Origin: Thermoplasmatales archaeon
GTDB lineage: Archaea; Thermoplasmatota; E2; UBA202; DSCA01
Assembly: GCA_011049295.1 (NCBI GenBank)
Contig: DSCA01000030.1
Span: 1-6,347, forward strand
Length of the DNA stretch: 6,347 bases
Direction: 5' to 3'
Shown: positions 1-4,895 of the stretch, one piece after another
Position numbering within the stretch: position 1 is the first letter of the stretch
Layout: the number at the start of each line of letters is the position of its first letter
The notes under the pieces: generated by a model
What the model saw: the letters and a program-made list of their open reading frames with translations, nothing else
Told to the model about the DNA's origin: nothing
The model's database searches: none
Translations under genes and position numbers: made by a program

Positions 1-865
1 CGGAAATAGGGCAGGTGCGGACTTCGGATTGGCCATGAATCCCGAGTTTCTGCGGGAGGGAAAGGCCGTCTCCGACTTTCAGCGTCCCGACCGCATCGTG
101 ATCGGCGTCACCGACCAGCGCTCGGAGCAGCTGCTCCGCCACCTCTATGCCCCCTACCAGGCCCCCCTGCTGGTCACCACCCCCACGGCGGCGGAGATGA
201 TAAAGTATGCCAGCAACGCCCTGCTGGCCACCAAGATATCCTATGCCAACGAAATAGGAAACTACTGCAAACAGCTGGGTGTCGACGTCTACGACGTGAT
301 GGCCGGAGTGGGCATGGACCACCGTATCTCGCCCCAATTTCTCAACGCCGGGGCCGGATTCGGGGGCTCCTGTTTTCCCAAGGACGTGAGGGCGCTTATT
401 TCCGCCGGTACGGAGGCCGGCCTGTCCATGGGGTTGCTGCGGGCGGTGATGGAGGTCAACCAGCGGCAGCCGCTGCGCATGCTGGACCTGCTGGAGAAAC
501 ACGTGGGCAGCCTGGAGGGGAAACGCATTGCCGTGCTGGGGCTGGCCTTCAAGGCGGGAACCGATGACGTGCGGGAGTCTCGCTCCCTTCCGGTCATCGA
601 GTCTCTGCTGGAAAGAGGGGCGGTGGTGGTGGGGTATGACCCCCTGGCCGGCGCCAACATGCAGAAACATTTTCCGGACATCCTCTATGCGGAGAGCGCC
701 GGGGACGCTCTGCGCGATGCGGACGGCTGTCTGCTCATGACCGACTGGGACGAATTTCGAAACCTGTGTTTCGACGGCATGGCCCGACCGGTGGTCATCG
801 ACGGACGGCGCCTGGTGGACCCGGAGCGGCGCCAGGGTCTGATCTATGAGGGCATCTGCTGGTAA
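1..865 (+). CDS. ugd: UDP-glucose 6-dehydrogenase, 5'-truncated by window edge
   Basis: Oxidises UDP-glucose to UDP-glucuronate with two NAD+, supplying uronic acid for cell-surface glycans or glycolipids; cytosolic. The frame is open from base 2, and the residues before the internal TTG (29) and ATG (35) already fit the family (DFGLAMNPEFLREG), so the true start is upstream and the N-terminal Rossmann NAD domain (about 130-150 residues) is missing. Visible in order: NPEFLREG; the central dimerisation helix with MIKYASN (Lys codon 203-205); FGGSCFPKD with the catalytic Cys (codon 371-373); and the C-terminal UDP-binding domain starting VLGLAFKAGTDDVRES. FGGSCFPKD favours UDP-glucose over the UDP-ManNAc type (GGPCLPKD). 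GDP-mannose dehydrogenase (FGGSCLPKD) is the nearest alternative. About 287 residues are visible. The TAA stop lies only a few bases before the promoter of the downstream tRNA gene. Confidence 0.92.
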   Translation, partial: GNRAGADFGLAMNPEFLREGKAVSDFQRPDRIVIGVTDQRSEQLLRHLYAPYQAPLLVTTPTAAEMIKYASNALLATKISYANEIGNYCKQLGVDVYDVMAGVGMDHRISPQFLNAGAGFGGSCFPKDVRALISAGTEAGLSMGLLRAVMEVNQRQPLRMLDLLEKHVGSLEGKRIAVLGLAFKAGTDDVRESRSLPVIESLLERGAVVVGYDPLAGANMQKHFPDILYAESAGDALRDADGCLLMTDWDEFRNLCFDGMARPVVIDGRRLVDPERRQGLIYEGICW

Positions 866-868
866 AAC

Positions 869-876
869 TTTAAGTA
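869..876 (+). promoter_or_regulatory. Putative TATA box (box A) for tRNA-Arg
   Basis: TTTAAGTA lies immediately after the dehydrogenase stop codon. Its centre is about 25-27 nt before the expected transcript start just ahead of the tRNA 5' end (900), the usual archaeal spacing. A second AT-rich patch (CTTTTAT, about 884-890) is too close to the tRNA to be the main box. Confidence 0.5.
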
Positions 877-899
877 AACACGGCTTTTATCCTCCTTGT

Positions 900-974
900 G
901 GGCCCGTAGCCTAGCCAGGATTGGGCGGCAGCCTTCGGAGTTGCAGACCGTGGGTTCAAATCCCACCGGGCCCG
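900..974 (+). tRNA. tRNA-Arg (anticodon UCG)
   Basis: A complete cloverleaf can be drawn. The acceptor stem GGGCCCG (900-906) pairs perfectly with CGGGCCC (967-973), followed by discriminator G974. The D stem is GCCT (909-912) with GGGC (923-926). The anticodon stem GCAGC (928-932) pairs with GTTGC (940-944). The loop CTTCGGA (933-939) has U at position 33 and anticodon UCG at 935-937, reading the arginine codon CGA and probably CGG by wobble. The variable loop is five bases (945-949). The T stem GTGGG/CCCAC encloses TTCAAAT (955-961). No intron is visible and the 3' CCA is not encoded, as is common in archaea. Confidence 0.95.
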
Positions 975-977
975 CTG

Positions 978-983
978 TTTTTT
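978..983 (+). terminator. Oligo-T terminator after tRNA-Arg
   Basis: A run of six T residues begins four bases after the tRNA 3' end. Archaeal RNA polymerase terminates at such oligo-T tracts without needing a hairpin, so this plausibly ends the tRNA transcript. Confidence 0.5.
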
Positions 984-1012
984 GGCCCCAGGCCGCCAAC
1001 AACCCAAAACTA

Positions 1013-1020
1013 CTTATATG
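1013..1020 (+). promoter_or_regulatory. TATA box for the cold-shock-domain gene
   Basis: CTTATATG is preceded by an A-rich BRE-like stretch (CCAAAAC). Its centre lies about 24-25 nt before the GAGG motif at 1040-1043, so the transcript would start close to that motif. The in-frame ATG at 1018 sits inside this box and so cannot be the translation start. Confidence 0.6.
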
Positions 1021-1050
1021 ATAACCAGATTGAGGCGCAGAGGAACCACT

Positions 1051-1242
1051 ATGGAAGGAACAGTAAAAAAATGGTTGACCTCCTATGGATTCATAGGAAC
1101 CGATGAGTTGGACAAGGACATCTTCGTCCACGAGTCCGACGTGAAATCCCGCGTGCTGCTGCGCGAGGGACAGAAAGTCACCTTTGATTTGAAGGAAGAG
1201 CCCCGCGGACCGAAAGCGGTCAACGTGGAAGTCGTCGAATAA
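1051..1242 (+). CDS. Cold-shock-domain (CspA-like) nucleic-acid-binding protein
   Basis: A 63-residue single OB-fold protein expected to bind single-stranded RNA or DNA as an RNA chaperone in the cytoplasm. It spans the whole domain: EGTVKKWL (residues 2-9) matches the first strand (GTVKWF in bacterial Csps), SYGFI (11-15) stands at RNP1, DIFVHES (23-29) is RNP2, and EGQKVTF (39-45) and GPKAVNV (53-59) match the conserved C-terminal strands. The usual KGFGFI of RNP1 is reduced to SYGFI, removing one glycine and one aromatic. ATG 1051 is chosen because GAGG at 1040-1043 is seven bases upstream and because the in-frame ATG at 1018 falls in the TATA box. The gene follows tRNA-Arg but has its own promoter. 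Family membership is clear; the RNA targets are unknown. Confidence 0.88.
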   Translation: MEGTVKKWLTSYGFIGTDELDKDIFVHESDVKSRVLLREGQKVTFDLKEEPRGPKAVNVEVVE

Positions 1243-1389
1243 GTCCCGTTCTCTTTTATCAATACGCTTTTTCAGCACGCCGCCCCAGGCAGAGTATACT
1301 TTTGTGGTGAGTAGCAGAGCAGAAAATAGTGTGCATGCCCGTGGACGGCACGACGGCACAAATCTCACCCTCAGCCGAAGTCAGTCGGG
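1243..1389. other. Intergenic gap between convergent genes, no gene seen
   Basis: About 147 bases lie between the 3' ends of the cold-shock gene (+) and the radical SAM gene (-). They hold the T-rich tract above, an 8-base palindrome AGTATACT (1293-1300) that could pass for a TATA box, and an 8-base tandem repeat GACGGCAC (1344-1351 and 1352-1359). No supported ORF, tRNA or C/D-box RNA was found. Confidence 0.5.
1249..1274 (+). terminator. T-rich tract downstream of the cold-shock gene
   Basis: Shortly after the TAA stop come TTCTCTTTTAT and then CGCTTTTTCAG. These pyrimidine and T runs suit archaeal oligo-T termination. I saw no convincing hairpin. Confidence 0.35.
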
Positions 1390-3075
1390 TTACCAGGCGC
1401 CAAAGTCGTATATGTCCTGATAGATGGGAGACTGGACAATTTCGTCGATGTTTTTCCGGAAGGCCTCCACCCGCTCCTTGGCCTGCCGGGATTCCTCGTG
1501 CAGTCGCTGGGCGCGCTCCCCGGTCACCCGGTGCTCCTCCAGGAATCTATCGCGGTGGATGGAGGGAAACACGTTGTAGGTGCAGAAGGGGATGAGACGG
1601 TGGCCGGCGGAGTAGTGGATGCTGCATCGCTCCACCCGGTGGACGTCGTAGTTGTAGTAGTCCTGGAAGTGCATCATGCCCAGGAAAATGAAGCTGTAGT
1701 GGAACTTGCGCAGGGTGGAGTAGTCGCCCTTTTCGATGATTTCCTCAAGCATGCCGGAGAGCAGTTCGCCGTTGGGCAGTTCGTCCCGTATGATGTATTC
1801 GCTCAGGCGCTGGGCCAGTGCCTTTCGGAAGGTCTCGTGTTTGAGCCTGTCCTTGAGGAGCCGGGCGCCAAAGGCCACCTTTTTGAGCAGCGACTGGTCC
1901 AGAGCCGAGATGTCCTTGATGAACCGGTCCACGTCGATGAACTCGGTGATGGGCAACAGCTGGTGCCGGTCCCGGTCCACGTAGGCGTAGGTGGCTATGC
2001 CGCATTTTTCGTTGTTGTAAAAGTGTATGTCGTAGTGGGAGCGGCGTCCCACGATGTCTGCCAGGGAGGCCACAGTGGGCACCGGATACCAGGCCTCCAT
2101 GCCGAACCCGAAGGCCTTCTGTAGTTCCTCCACAATGTCCGACTGCACCACCCGCAGCTTTTCCCGGTCGCCCTTTTTGATGTAGCCCACCATGGACAGG
2201 GGCTGGAAGTTCACCGCCTTGATGCCCCGCTCCAGGTTGTGGACGGCGAAGCGCACGATGTCCGGGGTCTCCCGGAGGTTGAGCTGGCTGACCGTGGGCA
2301 CCAGCACGGTGCTCTTGATGCCCCCGTCGATGTAGGCCTGCAGGGCAAAGGGTACCTCGTAGTGGTTCTTGGGGTCGCTTTTGGAATCCGGGCTCACCCC
2401 GTCAAAGGAGGTGTAGATGGTCTTCAGGCCGGCCTGCACCCAGCGGTTGACCCGCTGAATGGCCCGGTCCGGCTGCTGGTAGTAGTCGATGCCCACGGAC
2501 ACCGAGTTGGTGTTCAGTTGTACGTGCGGAGAGCCCATCTCCACCGCCCCCCGGATAATGGCGTCCAAGTCTCTGCGCATAGCCGGCTCTCCCCCGGTAA
2601 TCTGGACGGGGGGTATGTAGCCGTTGTATTTCTCCGCTGCCCTGATGCCCTCCAGAATCTCTTCCACCGTGGGCTCGAAGATGAAGCCCGCCTTCTCCTC
2701 GTAAAAAAAGCAGTACCAGCAGCGCAGGTCGCAGCGGTTGGTCACCGCCACGTTCAGCAGGGCGGTGGTATTTTTGTGGCAGTCGCAGAGGCCACAGTCC
2801 ATCATGGGCCGCTGGCGATGGATGTCGGTGGAGATGGCGGCCACCTTTTTGTCGGACACCCGGAACTGCATGATTTTGTTCCAGTAGTCGGTGCTGCCGA
2901 TGCGCTCCATGGTGCCGTTTTCCTTGAGCAGGTAGACGGTGCCCTCTTTTTCCACATAGGCGGCGGGGATGGTGGCGGGAGTGCCGGTGTCCTCCATGAC
3001 TTTTTCGTCCACGCTGAGCGTGGTCTCCAGCACGCGAAAACCCTGCTCCTCCGCTTGTGCCGCTATTGAGCCCAT
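1390..3075 (-). CDS. Radical SAM protein, tetraether lipid synthase (Tes)-like
   Basis: A 561-residue iron-sulfur enzyme predicted to cleave SAM to a 5'-deoxyadenosyl radical. Residues 115-122 (CDLRCWYC) form the CxxxCxxC cluster motif, and TGGEP (160-164) is the SAM-binding motif. Tes-family marks are CGLCDCHK (94-101) followed by VTNRC, QLNTN (186-190), SFDGV (223-227), NFQPLS (289-294), CGIATY (358-363), GMMHFQDYYNYD (466-477), and C484 with PFCTYN (496-501). Tes couples phytanyl chain ends to make archaeal tetraethers. The N-terminus aligns with Tes (VLETTLS; VEKEGTVYLLK), but no Cys occurs before residue 94, so the rubredoxin-like site is absent. C94, C97, C99, C358, C484 and C498 could hold auxiliary clusters. 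A charged helical tail (about 512-548) is extra. ATG 3075 fits a leaderless start. Divergent from the polyprenyl synthase gene. The substrate is unknown; a chain-linking or chain-modifying role is inferred. Confidence 0.8.
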   Translation of the reverse strand: MGSIAAQAEEQGFRVLETTLSVDEKVMEDTGTPATIPAAYVEKEGTVYLLKENGTMERIGSTDYWNKIMQFRVSDKKVAAISTDIHRQRPMMDCGLCDCHKNTTALLNVAVTNRCDLRCWYCFFYEEKAGFIFEPTVEEILEGIRAAEKYNGYIPPVQITGGEPAMRRDLDAIIRGAVEMGSPHVQLNTNSVSVGIDYYQQPDRAIQRVNRWVQAGLKTIYTSFDGVSPDSKSDPKNHYEVPFALQAYIDGGIKSTVLVPTVSQLNLRETPDIVRFAVHNLERGIKAVNFQPLSMVGYIKKGDREKLRVVQSDIVEELQKAFGFGMEAWYPVPTVASLADIVGRRSHYDIHFYNNEKCGIATYAYVDRDRHQLLPITEFIDVDRFIKDISALDQSLLKKVAFGARLLKDRLKHETFRKALAQRLSEYIIRDELPNGELLSGMLEEIIEKGDYSTLRKFHYSFIFLGMMHFQDYYNYDVHRVERCSIHYSAGHRLIPFCTYNVFPSIHRDRFLEEHRVTGERAQRLHEESRQAKERVEAFRKNIDEIVQSPIYQDIYDFGAW

Positions 3076-3098
3076 ACGGGTTTGCCAACCGACGAGCG

Positions 3099-3106
3099 TA
3101 TATAAA
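3099..3106 (-). promoter_or_regulatory. TATA box of the Tes-like gene
   Basis: On the minus strand this reads TTTATATA, preceded by GAAAA, a near-consensus archaeal BRE plus box A. Its centre is about 26-27 nt from ATG 3075, so transcription would start within a few bases of the start codon and the mRNA would be leaderless or nearly so. There is no ribosome-binding site. Confidence 0.75.
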
Positions 3107-3115
3107 TTTTCTTGT

Positions 3116-3129
3116 TTTACAGGAGTAAA
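3116..3129. promoter_or_regulatory. Inverted repeat TTTAC-N4-GTAAA, possible operator
   Basis: A perfect 5-base inverted repeat with an AGGA spacer lies between the two divergent TATA boxes, a few bases upstream of the BRE of the minus-strand promoter. A dimeric regulator bound here could act on both genes. It is short, so chance occurrence is quite possible. Confidence 0.25.
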
Positions 3130-3180
3130 TCACCTGCGGCGTTGGAGGCACGGACATCGCCGGGTCGAGCGTTAGTTTCA

Positions 3181-3188
3181 TATATAAG
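3181..3188 (+). promoter_or_regulatory. TATA box of the polyprenyl synthase gene
   Basis: TATATAAG has its centre about 25 nt before ATG 3209, placing the transcript start at or next to the start codon (leaderless). No Shine-Dalgarno motif is present. This spacing supports ATG 3209 over the in-frame ATG at 3224. Confidence 0.75.
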
Positions 3189-3208
3189 ATGTTGTTTAGC
3201 CTGTTACC

Positions 3209-4183
3209 ATGTATTCCGGTAAAATGCTCACTTTTCAGGAGTTCGTCCGCACCATCCAGCAGGAAGTGCGGGAGGAGATAGACAGCAGCATTACCGACCC
3301 GGACATGCGCTACGCCATGGAGGGAGGGAAGCTCCTCCGTCCCGTCATGCTTATCCTTTCCTTTAAAGCCTGTAGCAACGGCTCGGATACCTACTACCAG
3401 AAGGCTTTGGAAAGCGCCGTGGGCATCGAGCTCGCCCATTCAGCCTCTCTGGTGCATGATGACATTATGGACCACGACGACACCCGGCGCGGCAAGCCGG
3501 CCCTGCACGCCAAAAAGGGGGTGGGCAACGCCATTCTCATCGGACACCGCATGATTAGCAAGGCCTTCCGCATCTCCGTGGAGCACAATCTGGACAACGC
3601 CCTCATTTTCCTGGACACCTGGGATGATACGCTGACCGGACAGCTGCGGGACATAGACCTCAACGACCACCTGGAGAGGATATTCAACGGAGGGAACTCC
3701 AAGGAACTGCTGATGAAGGAGTACCTTAGGGTCATCGAGATGAAGACGGCTTCCCTGTTTGCCACTGCCTGCCGGGCGGGAGCCATTGAGGCTCATGCCT
3801 CCCACGAGGTGCGGGAGCTGATGGCCGAATATGGAAAGAACGTGGGGCTGGCCTACCAGATTGCCGACGACATGGTGGACATCGCCGAGGGGAGGCTGGA
3901 GGAGGGCATCATTATGCCCCTGATGAGGGCCTACGGCAAAAAGCTGGACAAGGATGTCATAGAGATGCTGAAAAACGGCCGCATTTCTCTGGAGGAGGAG
4001 CTGGAAAAGCAGGGAACCTCGCTGGAAGACGTGTACCGCAGGGGCATCGTGAAGTACGTAAACAAGTCGCAGGAAAACGCCAGCTCGCCGCTTATCCCCG
4101 ACAGCCCCTACAAAACCCTGCTGAAGGAAGCCCCGGTGTACATCGCCAACAAGATGACCGAGAAAATCGGCGTGACGGTATAG
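3209..4183 (+). CDS. Trans-type polyprenyl diphosphate synthase (GGPP synthase-like)
   Basis: A 324-residue all-helical enzyme of the FPP/GGPP synthase family, which condenses isopentenyl diphosphate with an allylic diphosphate. Visible: GGKLLRP (39-45) for diphosphate binding; the first Asp-rich motif DDIMD (84-88) followed by RRGKP; K179-T180; GQLRDID (144-150); and YQIADDMVD (216-224) holding the second DDxxD. The residue five before the first motif is Ala79, and small residues there usually permit products longer than C15. Oddities: the conserved GD after the RRG segment reads GH (112-113), and the loop after the second DDxxD is short (EGRLEEGIIMP), without the usual lysines of GKxxGxDxxxGKxTxP. 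Activity is likely because both Asp motifs are intact, but product length and partners cannot be read. The stop TAG directly abuts the next ATG. Confidence 0.9.
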   Translation: MYSGKMLTFQEFVRTIQQEVREEIDSSITDPDMRYAMEGGKLLRPVMLILSFKACSNGSDTYYQKALESAVGIELAHSASLVHDDIMDHDDTRRGKPALHAKKGVGNAILIGHRMISKAFRISVEHNLDNALIFLDTWDDTLTGQLRDIDLNDHLERIFNGGNSKELLMKEYLRVIEMKTASLFATACRAGAIEAHASHEVRELMAEYGKNVGLAYQIADDMVDIAEGRLEEGIIMPLMRAYGKKLDKDVIEMLKNGRISLEEELEKQGTSLEDVYRRGIVKYVNKSQENASSPLIPDSPYKTLLKEAPVYIANKMTEKIGVTV

Positions 4184-4861
4184 ATGGCCCTGGAAAGCAA
4201 AGGCATCACCTCTCCCTTCACCATTGGAACCTCCGTCATCACCGGAGGATTGTTTCCCCTGCTGGGCTCTTTTTTTGCCTACAACACGGGCGCCGTCTCC
4301 TCCTTCGGAGAGCTGTACTGGACGGGCATCGGGCTGACCTCCCTGGGCGGATTTCTGGCCCACTACCTGCTGTCCCACACCATCCACGACCTGTACCACT
4401 ACCACCTGGAGGAGCGCGCCACGTTGAGCAAGCGGACCCTGAAGGCGCTGCTGGCGATAACGGTGGTCGTACTGCTGGGATTTGCCGTCTACCTGACTCT
4501 GGAGGCCGGCTGGCCGGTGATGGTGTTCGCCCTCATCGGAGCCCTGGCCTGCATGTACGCCGAGGGGCTGCTGCACTCCGAATACCAGATGGCCATCGGG
4601 GCCATGTTCCTGGTGATTGGCGCCTTCTACGTGCAGGTGGGCTACCATCATCACGGAAGCGATGCCTTTTCCGCCATAGACGGGGTCATCTGGCTGCGGC
4701 TGCTGCTCCTGTCGCTGTTCGCCTTTTTCTCCCAGTACGGGTGGCTGCTGTTCTACCGGCTGGACGACTACGGATGGAGCCCCCGGGTGCGCAACAAGAG
4801 CATCCTGCTGGCCAAAATCGGGCTGCCCTTCCTCATCCTGGCCCTGGCCTGGCCGGGCTAG
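4184..4861 (+). CDS. Integral membrane protein, divergent short UbiA/MenA-like prenyltransferase
   Basis: 225 residues with about seven hydrophobic segments (roughly 12-34, 44-63, 87-106, 111-130, 136-154, 168-190, 207-223). By eye the layout follows MenA/UbiA prenyltransferases: a first-helix GGLFPLLGS, then LLSHTIHDLYHYHLEE (62-77) where MenA has the NDxxD loop, then LSKRTLKALLAITVVV (81-96), FYVQVG (148-153), and RLDDYGWSPRVRNKSILLAKIG (from 192) where MenA has NLRDxxxDxxxGKxTLxxxLG. The first Asp (D69) is kept, but the following Asp is His72, and the second motif keeps only D194/D195. It ends one helix after motif two, whereas UbiA proteins usually have nine helices and about 290 residues. 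Translation is probably coupled to the upstream polyprenyl synthase. Prenyl transfer is inferred; it could be a non-catalytic partner. A UbiA origin is moderately likely; being a real gene is near certain. Confidence 0.55.
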   Translation: MALESKGITSPFTIGTSVITGGLFPLLGSFFAYNTGAVSSFGELYWTGIGLTSLGGFLAHYLLSHTIHDLYHYHLEERATLSKRTLKALLAITVVVLLGFAVYLTLEAGWPVMVFALIGALACMYAEGLLHSEYQMAIGAMFLVIGAFYVQVGYHHHGSDAFSAIDGVIWLRLLLLSLFAFFSQYGWLLFYRLDDYGWSPRVRNKSILLAKIGLPFLILALAWPG

Positions 4862-4865
4862 GCAA

Positions 4866-4875
4866 CATATAAATA
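4866..4875 (+). promoter_or_regulatory. TATA box of the CrtC-like gene
   Basis: CATATAAATA starts just after the stop codon of the membrane protein. Its centre is about 25-26 nt before ATG 4896, predicting a leaderless mRNA. The CrtC-like gene can therefore be transcribed independently, although read-through from upstream is possible across the 34-base gap. Confidence 0.7.
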
Positions 4876-4895
4876 GCGTCGGGCAATAAAAACCC

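Noticed and set aside
29..37. TTG (29) or ATG (35) as start of the UDP-glucose dehydrogenase
   Set aside because: Residues before them are in frame and fit the family, and NPEFLREG lies about 150 residues into full-length proteins; the gene is simply cut by the window edge.
844..1368. Minus-strand reading frame of 174 codons across the tRNA and cold-shock gene
   Set aside because: It runs antisense to a well-formed tRNA and a recognised protein, and its translation matches no family I know.
1329..1595. Small plus-strand gene behind the TATA-like AGTATACT
   Set aside because: The frame runs deep into the antisense of the radical SAM C-terminus, with Arg/Pro-rich translation and no ribosome-binding site.
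1498..3069. Long plus-strand frames (1498-2124, 2239-3069) opposite the radical SAM gene
   Set aside because: Val/Gly/His-rich composition typical of the antisense of a GC-rich gene; the minus strand carries clear catalytic motifs.
3224..3226. Alternative start ATG of the polyprenyl synthase
   Set aside because: ATG 3209 sits at the predicted transcript start 25 nt from the TATA centre, and no ribosome-binding site precedes 3224.
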